A stretch of DNA of 21,983 nucleotides from Chromera velia (GCA_018398765.1 JAHBMJ010000490.1:23952-45934); one strand, 5' to 3'. Counted from the stretch's first letter, positions 1-10,231 are shown. A program made the numbers and translations. Notes: a model not told the origin generated them from the sequence alone.

Positions 1-970
1 AGTTTATGCAGAAAGTGCTGAGGGAGTGGGACAAGGCACCATGCCAACTCAGCGAACTGGTGCGAAGATGCAGAGGCCTGGAGGCACGCCGCGCAAGTCA
101 GTTAGTGCTCATGATTCGGCTGGTTACTTGACCCCGTGTTGTAAGGCAACCTCCTTCACGTTTCTATTTGATGTCGCTGGATTGACAGGCGCTTGTCCCG
201 TAGACGGATACGTTGCAAAATTTTTCCCCGTGAAGGAGAATCAATCGTTCATGAGCTTTGCTGTTTTTTGAAGATTCTTATAGTTTTTCCTTTGATGCTT
301 CTCAAGACACTTCGTGGTGCAGTTGCGCTCTCTCTTTGTGCTTCCGAGTCACTGCAGCTGATGTTCTAAAATTTGGCCTCAAGGTGGAAATCGGTCGGCT
401 ATCACCAACTCCTGTAACATCCCTTCCACTTGTTTCAATTTGTGATCAGAACCCGATCTCCGATGCTGAGTCCCTTCTCTGGTATCTTTTCAGATTTCTT
501 CCTATCAGCCTGAATTCTTGTGTGACTGAAGTGCAAGAGCGCCGTCTCGCTCACAATTTCCATATACGTACAGACACAACAGAGCCACTTTGAATCGACA
601 GACGGTTTTTTTTCCTGTCCATTTCCGGCCTCTCTTTTTCTTTTCACGCACGCACACGACCTACAGGCCAAAAAAAGGGAAAGAGAACACTGAAAAGACG
701 AGGGAACGAAATGATCAGACAGAAAACGTGAACATAGTAGAGCTGAGCGCCTCACCTCCCCACATTTCGACAGGGTTGCATGTTTTCACTGAAGACACAC
801 GCTACTTTCTGCTGCTTGGACAAAATCCAAGAAAAAGGAAGAAAGGAAACGTACCGCACTCCTGGCGCACTCACGTTGAAGTACCGGGTAGCCGTCAGCG
901 TGAAGTGGTCTTTAGACTGAGTGTAGACGGGTGCGGAGACACCCATCCACAAGCACACTCATGTGGCACA

Positions 971-1035
<65 letters not shown>

Positions 1036-1068
1036 AGAAACACGCACACACACACACAGACACACACA

Positions 1069-1134
<66 letters not shown>

Positions 1135-3661
1135 GGTTCATTTGTGCTTCCGCCGCCCCTTCGGATGAGTGCATGCAGATACGAAGCGCGCTTTCGAGAG
1201 GCTCGGCTGGGCAGTTCCGGAAGATCCGAAGAGACACCTGCAGTACCTTTCGCGTCTGTGGGGTGAGGCGCGGTTTTACTCGTGCTTGCTTTTGGGTGCC
1301 CGAAAGGCTGAGTTTCCTTTTCTGCACTCGGGGGCGCTCTGCGTTGGTCGTTTCCGTGATAGAAGCTTTGACCCCCACAGGTTTGTGTCTCTCAAACAAG
1401 CCGATGTAACAGAGATCAATTTGCCCATCCATGTCCTTCCTGGAGTGGAAGCTCTTGGGGATGAAGAGGCGGTGAGAGAGGAAACTCTGAGGGTCTTCGA
1501 GTGCCTCAACGAGGGCTTTGCTCGATTTCTTTCACGCCAGCGGAAATACGTCGGGGCGACTCAGGCCGTCTCTGGTCCAAATCAGCTGGTGAGACGGACA
1601 TTCCGGGATTTGGGCGCGCATCTCTGACTCCGGTGCTTTTTATGCTTTTGCGACCTCTTCTTTTCTCTCCTGCCCTCTTCTGTGTTGTCACACTTCTCTG
1701 TTGTCTTGACAGGGAATGACGTGCCGTTTCTCCAGCCTTTTTTTCCTTTTGCTTTGCTGTCTTGGTGTATCGATCGATCTGAGGGTAATCCGCAGGTACC
1801 TTGACTTGAAGACCGACCGAAAAAATCTCCCTCAAGTTGCTCGACCCCCTTGATATACACGTCTGCAGACCAGTTGTTCGGATGAATCCTTGAAGGAGGC
1901 GGTACAGAGCGAGGGCTCCGCAGCAGACAGGGGGGGGGTGTTGAAGAGCCCACATGCGGGGGCCCCTCAGGCAGCCGGGGGGCCCCTGAGATGGAGGGCC
2001 TTGGCGGATTCTAATTGCATTCGCAGTTCGTTGGTCAGGGGACCTCCTGACTCCTGGAAGCTCCCGACAGTCTTCTTGAACGTCCTCTTCGACCTCGGTG
2101 AGAGTTCTCTTCCGTCGGTTTTTGTTTCTCTTCTTCCTTCCTCTCGTTTCGCCTCTCGCTCCATTGCTTGCATTGGTTGGTCTTGCTTGTGTGACGGTTG
2201 TTCTTCTTTGGTTGGGTCCTCCGTCTCTTTGCTCTTTTCTGCTCTGCTCTCAGTGGCCACACCTTCTGTCTGTTGCAAGCACTCACTCTTCTTTCCGAAA
2301 ATCATTTACATTGGACCAAGCAGCTTCCGGAGGTCGCCTGCAAAGGGGTCCATTTTCCTGCAGGATAAGTGGCATGACAGGGGGTCCGGCCTGAGTAGCA
2401 TGGAAAGAGAATTTGAGAGAATGCTTATGCAATTCAGGTGACAGTGACTGTTTGCTGATCGCTCCCTGCAGGTCTGCATGCAGAGCAGCAAGACCAAGAC
2501 ACAACTCCCGACGAAAGGATGCGAGCGGAAAATCCTGCTTCGGAGCACGCAGCTGTGCTGCTGAGAGAATTTGAGAAGTTCGTGAAACGAGCTGCCGAGT
2601 CCAGAGGGCTGACCGCTGCTCCTCCTCGCGGTGTAGGAGAGAAGGTGAAGGAGAAGCCCTACAGAGAGATCCCCTCTGACCCGACCACTTGGACTTTTAC
2701 TTTTGAATTCATGATGAGGCTGGTGGGAGAGAACTCTGTACAGACAGAAGTAGAGGGGAAAAGCAACAGCAGCAGCGAAAAGGTTCCCCCCGACAGTTCG
2801 GGAAGATCCTTCTTCCTCATGCAGTGGAAGCTGTACCTAAACGGTCGAAAGGCGGTGAGATGGTCAGACAGTCTGCTCGAGACTTCTGCTCGAGACCTCG
2901 TTGATGAGTTGTTGTCTGTCGCGACATGCCATCGCGTAGTCAACCCTCCGACTCATCCAAAGGCTTCTCTGTCACTCAGCGGCAGCAGCAACACACCTGA
3001 TGAGGCAAAAGCGTCCTCCCCCGTCTCTGGTGGCCAGCGGAAAAGGTTGAGAGAGCAGGAGACAGTCTGGAATCAGCGTTTGAAGAACGTTCGAGGGGTT
3101 TGGGTGGGCTCCTTCGAGAAGCCTACTTGGGAGTCCTGCCTCCCCGAAGCCACGGAGTCTTTGATAACCCCTTCCACCGTTTCTCTCGCAAGTGCGTATT
3201 CTGGGACCCCCTTCTCCTCCATGACCCTCAGTGGGACAGTGCCGCCCGCTTCGTTGCCCTTAGATACGGTAGAGAGCCCCTTTTCCGCTTCGTCGGCCCT
3301 GCAGGGCCACGCGGATCTGCGAGAAGGCTTCCGCCGACTGAATGGGAGGATTGGGATCGAATTTCGAGATGGAAAGACATATCCCGGCGACGTCTCTCGC
3401 CAGGCCAAAAAAATCAAAGGGGGGGAGGAGACAGAGAAAGGGGTACAGGAGAATGCAAAAGCGTCCTCTTCTTGGCTGCGAAAGCGGCTCTTGCAAGACG
3501 GAAAAGCCTTTTTCCTTCCTGCATCCCAAACCAACAGTGTTAACAACTCAGTTTTGGGGAGTGGTTCCCAACCAAAAGGTAGAAACGAAGAGGAGCAGGG
3601 AAAGAGGGACATAAAAACGCTCATCGTTGTAAAACAAGAAAGTAGACAAGAAAAAAGTTGA
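1..3661 (+). CDS. multi-exon gene, 3' portion, unknown function (exons 1-96, 1179-1588, 1869-2097, 2472-3661)
   Basis: I rebuilt this gene by joining exons with compatible phases. Exon 1-96 is read from base 3 (FMQKVLREWDKAP...). It ends in phase 1 at a GTCAGT donor and joins an acceptor (gcatgcag) at 1178. Exon 1179-1588 ends in phase 0 at GTGAGA and joins 1869. Exon 1869-2097 ends in phase 1 at GTGAGA and joins 2472. The last exon runs to TGA at 3659-3661. The joined frame stays open for about 640 residues and enters from off the left edge. The N-terminal half is helical and hydrophobic-patterned (about residues 1-170). The last exon has a region with WTFTFEFMMRLVGEN and FFLMQWKLYLNGRK, then a Ser/Pro-rich and lysine-rich tail that looks disordered. 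No enzyme motif, signal peptide or membrane segment is evident. A few stretches (exon 1, and LPTVFLNVLFDLG at the end of exon 3) faintly recall the middle of Mediator MED14. This is too weak to name. An AATAAA lies at 3728-3733, 67 bases past the stop. Confidence 0.6.
97..1178 (+). other. predicted long intron of the left-edge gene
   Basis: This 1,082-bp stretch is bounded by a GTCAGT donor at 97 and a TGCAG acceptor ending at 1178. It joins two exons in phase 1. It holds several open frames on both strands with no coding character and the compound CA/GA microsatellite at 966-1135. The intron assignment rests on phase agreement and on the lack of any in-frame ATG at the start of the 1179 exon. 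A separate small exon inside it cannot be excluded. Confidence 0.45.
966..1135. repeat. compound (CA)n(GA)n microsatellite
   Basis: Two successive blocks of CA repeats each switch into GA repeats, ending in a short GACA run. The plus strand is purine-rich in the GA parts. The tract sits inside the predicted first intron. Open reading frames across it (His/Thr/Glu/Arg repeats) are artefacts of the repeat. Confidence 0.95.
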
Positions 3662-4587
3662 TTACTGGCTAGATTACTTAATACCTGGCTTAATACAAAC
3701 AAAAACAGTAAATTGGTAAATTAAAACAATAAACAAGAAAGTAAGTAAAAGGTGAAATTCCTATAGCGTACTATTATCATCATTAATTCACCATCGCACC
3801 ATTCGGGCGGCGATCGGCTCATAAATTAATCAGCGTCTAGCATTTGGCCGCAATTTTGGTGGATTCGAAACACAGCTAAACATACTGCTAGGGCAATTTT
3901 CTCCTATGAACGAATTGATTTATTAAGATGACACAGACAAGAACGGTTTCCTGTTACGGCCACTCACTAAACCTAGTACTAAACTGGACTAAATTCGCGT
4001 GGCAAAACAGAATGCTCTTACATTTTTAAACAAAACATATAGTCTTGTCCTCTTTCTGCCGGAACTAGCTTACTAATCATAATTAAAAAAAAAAATACAC
4101 AGTACGATTAGGAGTAACGAAAGTAGGACGGTTACGGCCGCTTAGTTACCAATTTTGTGGTTACGGTAGTACTGTTCCAATCGTAGTGGTAGTAGCTAAA
4201 AACAGGCAGATTTGGCCACATTCTGAGTCAAACTTAACATATAAAACCAATTTAGACTAGTAAAAATAGTATTTTTAGCATTTATTAAAAGTTCATTCTA
4301 GTAAAATTCAATGTTCATCATTTTATGACTGAACTCTAACAATGTATAGCATGAATTATTTGAGTATAGTCATTTCAGGGCTTTAAACTGCTAATGAGTT
4401 AAGTGGTCAAGCTTTAAAATATAGGTCTAGCAACTATTTTTACCAGAGTTTTTCCTTGAACTACCATGGTAGTGGTACTGGTGGTATACGCCTTCAAGTC
4501 CGCCAGTTACCATCTCATGGTTACGAAACTAACGGTAACTTGCTACTGGCTAAAAAAGGCTGGTAGTAACTCTTAACCGTACTGTGT
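3662..4587. other. AT-rich intergenic DNA, no gene seen
   Basis: Composition drops to strongly AT-rich immediately after the upstream stop codon. No frame of coding quality is present on either strand. Short words recur in diverged form, such as gttacgg, ggtagtggtactgg and ctggcta. This suggests old, decayed repeats rather than unique sequence. Confidence 0.6.
3728..3733 (+). promoter_or_regulatory. candidate polyadenylation signal AATAAA
   Basis: A canonical hexamer lies 67 bases after the stop codon of the left-edge gene. The surrounding DNA is very AT-rich, so chance occurrence is quite possible. Use of AATAAA in this lineage is not established here. Confidence 0.25.
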
Positions 4588-4682
4588 AAAAAAAAGAAAG
4601 AAAGAAAAAAAGAAAGAAAGAAAGAAAGAAAGAAAGAAATAAAGAATAAATAAATAAATAAAGAAAGAAAGAAAGAAAGAAA
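4588..4682. repeat. (GAAA)n microsatellite
   Basis: An imperfect AAAG/GAAA tract of about 95 bp with a short AAAT interruption. It is followed at once by a segment rich in gcacc/ggtgc words (see the 4683-4800 entry). Confidence 0.95.
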
Positions 4683-4800
4683 TAGGGCTTGGAAAAGGTG
4701 CACCTCAGAAAAAGTGTAAACCAAGAAGCTGCACCAGATGCACCTGTTTTGCACCAGATGCATCTGATGCACCTGTTTTACACCTGATTGAATTGGGTGA
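4683..4800 (+). repeat. gcacc-rich dispersed repeat, copy 1
   Basis: This segment carries repeated short words, including gcaccagatgcacctgtttt, twice in near-identical form. It begins with ggcttggaaaaggtgcacct next to the GAAA tract. A related segment lies at about 6845-6942 in the opposite orientation, also abutting a GAAA tract. The family is not recognised. Confidence 0.45.
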
Positions 4801-4910
4801 AAAGTGTCAGCATCATGGCTATTTAACACGCCGTGGCCCCGCCCCCACGGCTCCCCGCGGCCCATGTATGCAAGCGTGTTGCCGGGCCACAGTACGTGTA
4901 GAACAAGGCC

Positions 4911-4945
4911 TATTAGCCGATTTTAAAATAAAAATTGGCTAAATA
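4911..4945. other. imperfect inverted repeat (hairpin)
   Basis: Arms tattagccgatttt (4911-4924) and aaaattggctaaata (4931-4945) are complementary apart from one G:T-type mismatch and one extra A, with a 6-base spacer. It could be a decayed palindromic transposon end or simply AT-rich hairpin DNA. Confidence 0.4.
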
Positions 4946-5920
4946 CAGGGCCGGTCATTGAATGTGCAAGTATGCGTGCTCTCGGATTCCAAAGCTGCTT
5001 TCTGCATCAAATCAAATCTACATATGTTGACTTCTTCTCTTTGCAGCATGAGAACTGTTTTATTGGCTACTCTATATGACATAAACGACTGTGCACATAT
5101 AGCAACGAGAAGCCTAAGAAAACAAAAGGATCAGAACAACAGGTTTAAGTCAAGAAGCTGAGCCAGCAGACTGAGTCCGTTTGCATGTACAATGCCAAAC
5201 GGTTTGCCGGCTAGTTTGCCGGGAGGAAAACAGCTTTGCCCACCTTTAGTAGCAATCTAAAGATGAATGCCAATGCACTAGGCCAATGCAGTGCTGTACA
5301 GAGATTCTTTTCAATATGAAGAAGAGAAGCAAAAACGGCACATACATCTATGGGAACATGCATACATGAAGGTACGTTGACACTCTCCCTCTCAGTTACA
5401 AGTAAAGACTTTTAAAACCTGGTACGTGTCGTGTGCTCTTTTCGATTGGCGGGTTCGATCTATTTTGGTCAGTAAGAGTGAAATTAGCTTGATCATTCAG
5501 TTTGGTGCTTTGCATTAGAGAGTGGAACCATTTTGATGGTCGATTCGCCACTTCCGTCTGCTGATGGTTTGATGTCAAGTTTGCATGCTCACATACAGAT
5601 CTGTATCTGTATTATCTGACTTTCTGTCATACCACGGCTTGACACAATGTTGTTGCGTTTGGTACTTTCAGAGGGTTTGAAGTCTGTCTGTGGAGTGAAG
5701 TACAGCTTTCCTAGGGGCGTTTACACCTTTGTTCGCGTGCTGTTAGTTATATCCTGTATACTGGTCACTACAGTGAATCATTTTTCACTGCTCGGGCTGG
5801 AGAGGGCCTGCAGAGCTACAAGCTTCCCGAGCGGAACGATTTGATTCGTTTCCACTCGGGTGGCGATTATCGCTGGGTCGGGATGACGGGACGCGCTCTA
5901 GTGGACAGCTTCTTTTCCTA

Positions 5921-6165
5921 GCTACCAGGGTGGGCAGTACATTAGGTTGGTGTGGAGGGAGTTGGAGAGTCTGGGGATTGACAAAGAAACGGGACAGCCC
6001 CCTGTTGACCAAAGCAAAAGCCGGCAAAAGCTATCGCGAAACCAAAAGACAAAGCCAAAGCCTCCTTTCCATCCGCCCGCATCAGACCCGAGGAATTTCT
6101 GGGAAGAAAGACGACATACTGAAGTCGGTTTTCAAGTGGGACTTCAAGTGGGAGAAAGTCTGTGA
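5921..6165 (+). CDS. possible isolated 3' exon, unknown protein
   Basis: A frame of about 80 codons follows a good acceptor (ttcttttcctag, ending 5920) and runs to TGA at 6163-6165. It reads YQGGQYIRLVWRELESLGI, then a Lys/Pro/Gln-rich stretch. Codon use looks more gene-like than the surroundings. No upstream exon could be paired with it, so it may be a gene relic, part of a mobile element, or chance. Confidence 0.18.
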
Positions 6166-6844
6166 GAGGTCTGCTCTCTCTTCTTCTTCTTCTTCTTTTT
6201 CTTGCTTTTCTTCCTGTTCTTTGTCCTCTGTTATCGGTTTGGGGTGGGGTGGGGGGGTAAGTGAAGAGGATAGCCAGGTTATGACGGGGTTGGGCTCTGA
6301 CCCTTTGAGATCAGACCCTCGCTTACATGTACATACCCTTGCTCAGAGAAGAAATGCAAATCAAGATCAAAAATTGCTTTTATTTCATTCTTTCTTCTTT
6401 TTCTTTCTCATGAAACCACACCATTTGTCGTTGCTTTCTTTATGAGTTTGCTCCAAAAGGGCATGCATACAGTTTGAAGGTTTTATGGACCGTAGGGACA
6501 GAACTGGACTATGGTGCAGCACGCAAACGGTGCCAAACATATTCAAATACTGTAAATCCATGCAAGAAAAACATTGGACAGGTCAAAACGTTGCTTAAAC
6601 TGGCCCATAAAGAGATGAAGTCATGAGACAATTGGAGGCATAATCTTTAATTGGAGTAAAAAACTAGGTAAAAAACTTTTTTTTACCTGTCGTCGCCTTT
6701 TTGCTTACATTTTAGGCTGTTTTACATAATAAAAGTTTATGTAGCTAATCTATGTTATAAAAAGCTCTTAGGCCTTGAATGAGGCACCTTTTGGCCGCTA
6801 GAAACACTAGAAATTAGCCCTAGAAAGCTAGTTTTTATAAGGTA

Positions 6845-6942
6845 AACGGTGCACCTTATTTTGCATCTGTTTTGCACCTGATTTAAGGTGTAAACTTATT
6901 TTTGCACCAGCACCAGCACCTTATGCACCTTTTCTCAGCCTT
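6845..6942 (-). repeat. gcacc-rich dispersed repeat, copy 2 (inverted)
   Basis: Read on the minus strand, it starts beside the microsatellite with aaggctgagaaaaggtgca and contains gcacc/ggtgc words like those at 4683-4800. Similarity is moderate and interrupted. Both copies adjoin GAAA/TTTC microsatellites. Confidence 0.4.
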
Positions 6943-7140
6943 AGAAAGAAAGAAAGAAAGAAAGAAAGAAAAAAAGAACGAAAGAAAGAAAGAAAAAAGA
7001 AAGAAAAAAGAAAGAAAAAAAGAAAGAAAAAAAGAAAGAAAGAAAGAAAGAAAGAAAGAAAAAAAGAAAGAATAAAGAAAGAAAGAAAGAAAAAAAAAAA
7101 AAAAAGAAAGAAAGAAGAAAGAAAGAAAGAAAGAAAGAAA
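6943..7140. repeat. long (GAAA)n microsatellite
   Basis: About 200 bp of GAAA/AAAG units with A-run interruptions (for example about 18 As near 7091). The open frame on the minus strand (Phe/Ser/Leu only) is a repeat artefact. Confidence 0.95.
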
Positions 7141-7592
7141 GGCCAGGGAGCTTCACTCTGATATAGTCTAGGTTGTTTTACGCTCTTTGACCTTCATATC
7201 TAAGATGATATCTTGTTCTAGCGCTCCTTCTGGCCTCCGAATCATTTTTTTAAGGTAAACGTCCGGTGGTAGAAAAGCGAAAACGGCGCTGGAGCTAGTG
7301 CTAGAGGTGGGCAAAAACAAGAGCCTAGCCTCAGGTTGGCTTTGTGCTCACCTAAGTCATCCAGCGATCCACTTCTCCAAAAAGAAGAAAACCTCCGGAG
7401 TATGTCATCTGTCTAACCGCGCCACCCGTTTTTTGTACTTGGCACTAGACTAGGCACGCGTGTGCACTGACTCTAACGCTCACTGTTTAATTGTGCAGTC
7501 CAACTGTCGGTCGGCAAGAAACTCTTTTGAATGGTCACTGTTCCCTCTTAAAAAAATTACTCCGAAACAAACAGCGGTGCTCAAAAAAGACG
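7141..7592. other. unique spacer before the minisatellite, no gene seen
   Basis: About 450 bp without a convincing frame. The first minisatellite unit begins at 7593, right after a run of aaaaaagacg. Confidence 0.5.
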
Positions 7593-8505
7593 CACAGAGA
7601 GGGCAACTGAATTCACGCCACACATCTCAAACGCACAGAGAGGGCAACTGAATTAATTCACGGCACATATCTCAAACGCACAGAGAGGGCAACTGAATTC
7701 ACGGCACTCATCTCAGACGCACAGAGAGGGCAACTGATTTCACGGCACAGATCTCAGACGCACAGAGAGGGCAACTGATTTCACGGCACACATCTCAAAC
7801 GCACAGAGAGGGCAACTGAATTCTCGGCACACATCTCACACGCACAGAGAGGGCAACTGAATTCACGGCACTCATCTCAGACGCACAGAGAGGGCAACTC
7901 ATTTCACGGCACATATATCAAACGCAGAGAGAGAGGGCAACTGAATTCTCGGCACACATCTCACACGCACAGAGAGGGCAACTGAATTCACGGCACATAT
8001 CTCAAACGCACAGAGAGGGCAACTGAAGTCACGGCACACATCTCAGACGCACAGAGAGGGCAACTGAATTCTCGGCACAGATCTCAGACGCACAGAGAGA
8101 GCAACTGAACTCACGGCACATATCTCAAACGCACAGAGAGGGTAACTGAATTCACGGCACACACTCCACACGCACAGAGAGGGCAACTGAAGTCACGGCA
8201 CACATCTCAGACGTATAAAGAGGGCAACTGAACTCACGGCACATAACTCAAACGCACAGAGAGGGCGACTGAGTTCTCGGCACATATCTCAGACGCACAG
8301 AGAGGGTAACTGAATTCACGCCACACATCTCAAACGCACAGAGAGGGCAACTGAATTCACGGAACATATCTCAGACGCACAGAGAGGGCAACTGAATTCA
8401 CGGCACACATCTCAAACGCACAGAGAAGGCAACTAAATTCACGGCACTCATCTCAGACACACAGAGAGGGCAACTGATTTCACGGCACACACTCCACACG
8501 CAGGG
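7593..8505. repeat. 41-bp minisatellite, about 22 tandem copies
   Basis: Unit starts (cacagagagg) fall at 7593, 7634, 7679, 7720, 7761, 7802, 7843, 7884 and onward to 8460. The period is 41 bp, with one 4-bp AATT duplication in unit 2 and small indels elsewhere. Each unit runs cacagagagggcaactgaat, then tcacggcacacatctcaaac plus g. Copies differ by a few substitutions (for example gaattc/gatttc/gaagtc; cagacg/caaacg/cacacg). Because 41 is not a multiple of 3, the array cannot encode a simple repeated peptide. The same unit occurs once more at 8941-8973, inside the SET gene. Confidence 0.95.
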
Positions 8506-8567
8506 AGAAACTTGTGTGAGGTGGGGAGACAGAGTGTCCAGTAGGGAATCTCCTTGTCTCCCAGGAG

Positions 8568-8580
8568 CACACACACGCAT

Positions 8581-8652
<72 letters not shown>
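8568..8652. repeat. (CA)n microsatellite
   Basis: Two blocks of CA repeats split by 'tcct', ending in acgtatac. The tract lies just after the minisatellite. Confidence 0.95.
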
Positions 8653-8654
<2 letters not shown>

Positions 8655-8699
8655 ATACAAACTCGTACTCAGGGAACTCAGATGTCGCTGCCCGTCTAT

Positions 8700-8922
8700 G
8701 ACAACACCAGGAATTCACTGGCGGGTTGTCTTTGTGGGGAGACTGTCGAGTGTTGAATACTTAAACAGAGCGAACAGGCGATGGAAAAAACTAAACAGCA
8801 CAAAGAGGATTCCTGAAACGAGAAACTCTTAAACGGAAACGTTCGAACAACCAGATACAGGATTTTCTGGAGGTGTGCACGTCGCAGCCCTTTCTGTAAG
8901 ACACCAGGCGTTCACTGGCAGG
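8700..8922. repeat. diverged local duplication downstream of the SET gene
   Basis: The segment around 8702-8749 (caccaggaattcactggcgg ... ggggagac) is repeated in diverged form at about 8900-8946 (caccaggcgttcactggcag ... ggggagac). The second copy overlaps the 3' coding end of the SET gene. This indicates local copying of the gene's 3' region. Confidence 0.5.
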
Positions 8923-9429
8923 TCATACAGATGGGGAGACGGCAACTGAATTCACGGCACACATCTCAGACGCTGACAAAGACTGACCGTGTGCCATGTC
9001 TTTCCAGTAGTCCCTCTCATAACAGACAAATAATTCATCCCCCTTTTTCACGTCTTTCAACAACTTCAGGTAGATTGTGCTATCATCTTTCACGTACACC
9101 AGACGAGCATTCAGTCTGGGATTCCCCTGAGACACATGGTTTGCAAATTGGGCTGCTCCTCTACCGATCGCTTGCCTTGGGTCAGATACACCCAAGATCC
9201 CCCTCCCCCCTCTGCCAGGCTTCGCCGCATAAAAGTGCCTTTCTTCAAGCGTCAGAGAGTCCGCCTCGTCCTCAGTCAGCCACTCACCTTCAAACTGAAT
9301 ACCATCTCTTGCAGCAATCAGACCACGCCCTGCCTTATGGAGAGAGCTTTTCGCAACGACACAACCATTTCCCAATGTCGCAATCTCAGGCCTTGGGTCT
9401 CTTCTTCTTGTAGATCGATTATAAGACAT
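8923..9429 (-). CDS. small stand-alone SET-domain protein (putative lysine methyltransferase)
   Basis: A 168-residue intact single-exon frame starts at the ATG complementary to 9427-9429; an in-frame stop lies about 54 bases upstream. SET domains transfer methyl from S-adenosylmethionine to lysines, usually on histones or other proteins. Visible SET signatures are the AGRGLIA element (33-39, the N-terminal glycine-rich SAM-binding segment), GRGAAQFANHV with the NH pair (97-98), NARLVYV (107-113), the strand IYLKLLKDVKKGDELFVCY (119-137) with the expected catalytic Tyr137, and DYW (140-142). No pre-SET or post-SET cysteine cluster, PHD finger or MORN repeat is present, so this is a minimal SET protein. 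The last ~15 residues (SEMCAVNSVA...) are encoded by one minisatellite unit, so the native C-terminus may have been replaced. A TATATAA-like box on the minus strand lies near 9720, at the edge of a MITE. The substrate is unknown. It could also be a transposon-carried or virus-like SET gene. Confidence 0.82.
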   Translation of the reverse strand: MSYNRSTRRRDPRPEIATLGNGCVVAKSSLHKAGRGLIAARDGIQFEGEWLTEDEADSLTLEERHFYAAKPGRGGRGILGVSDPRQAIGRGAAQFANHVSQGNPRLNARLVYVKDDSTIYLKLLKDVKKGDELFVCYERDYWKDMAHGQSLSASEMCAVNSVAVSPSV

Positions 9430-9726
9430 TGATTCCTTTGTGGCCTTGAAGAGCTTTTCAAAGGAGACGGGTTCAAGCAATCAAATTTTCCGAGGTCGGA
9501 CCAAGGCAAGGAAGTCGTCTACGCAGAGACTACCTGCATGGTGAACCATACAATCGAGCAACTTGTCTTAGACTACACGAATGCGTGTCATCCGAACCGG
9601 CCATCGATCGACGGGGTGGACGAGAGATGATGAGATCATCATTGAAGAAAGCAACTTAGAGGCTTGTATAGACGGGAACCTCAATTTATGGCGGCGCCGA
9701 TGGCCAGCTGGGTCTCTGATATATAA
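9430..9726. promoter_or_regulatory. upstream region of the SET gene
   Basis: About 300 bp separate the SET start codon from the first TIR element. On the minus strand a TATA-like motif (ttatatatcag) occurs at about 9716-9726, and a short palindrome (gatgatctcatcatc) near 9630. No other gene is convincing here. The promoter role is inferred from position only. Confidence 0.3.
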
Positions 9727-10063
9727 GCCCTGGCCCTTGAATTGTGACCATTCAACCATCCTTTGCATTGACTGATCTATATGGATGAATCTGTATGGTT
9801 TTCTTTTTCATTTTTCAATTCTTTTTTTTTTGTAAAAAAAAAAATGGCCAGCTCCAGGTGTGGGGCCCTATCTGAAAGCGGTGTAAGCGCTCTCATCGCG
9901 CGCACGCGCGTCGATGACAGACGTGCGACAATGGCGTAAAATATAAGAGCAAAGGGTGGCATAGTGTTTGTCTATGTGCGAGTTAGTGGGTGTCGGCAGG
10001 TGTTTGTCTGTAGGTACGTTAAGGTGGTATACGCCCATTTGGTCACAATTCAAGGGTCAGGGC
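9727..10063 (+). mobile_element. TIR element family A, copy 1 (337 bp, non-autonomous, MITE-like)
   Basis: The left end starts gccctggcccttgaattgtg and its last 24 bases (10040-10063) are the reverse complement with one mismatch. The flanking 'a' and 't' may extend the inverted repeat by two positions. The interior contains a T-run/A-run hairpin (about 9829-9843), no coding capacity, and a segment (ggccagctccagg ... gcgctctcatcgcgcgcac) shared with copy 2. No matching target-site duplication is visible around this copy alone. It carries a 14-bp stretch near 9988-10010 that is missing in copy 2. Confidence 0.82.
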
Positions 10064-10231
10064 ATCGTGAGCTGTGTGACTTTGATTTCTTTTTGTTCTT
10101 GAATAAACGTCTTTGCCGTCTTTGCCGTCTCTGCAGGTTACTTGGAACGACTGACTCTCTCTCTGGGCGGCGTTTCTCGGAAAGTTGGTCTTCTTCGATT
10201 TGAACCTTTTTTTGCCCCCCCCCTCCCCTTC

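Larger units (their letters stand above)
4946..6942. other. gene-poor spacer, no firm gene
   Basis: Only short frames of up to about 170 codons occur, without clear coding character apart from a possible exon at 5921-6165. A frame at 4958-5161 contains VLSDSKAAFCIKSN, faintly like the third-Asp motif of retroelement RNase H, but nothing else around it supports that. TCT and TTC simple tracts lie near 6180-6215, and the 6450-6840 part is AT-rich. Confidence 0.5.

Noticed and set aside
590-1168. Long open frames on both strands through the CA/GA tract
   Set aside because: Their length comes from dinucleotide repeats that lack stop codons. The non-repeat parts have no coding bias, and the region fits an intron.
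3850-3880. Possible tRNA T-arm (tttcgaatcc on the minus strand)
   Set aside because: The flanking bases do not form a T-stem, and no A-box or acceptor stem is found at the right distance.
4958-5161. Retroelement RNase H fragment (VLSDSKAAFCIKSN)
   Set aside because: One short motif resembles the DSxAA element, but no other RNase H, reverse transcriptase or integrase motif is present nearby.
7593-8505. CRISPR array
   Set aside because: Units are contiguous 41-bp tandem repeats with no unique spacers, and the context is eukaryotic. This is a minisatellite.
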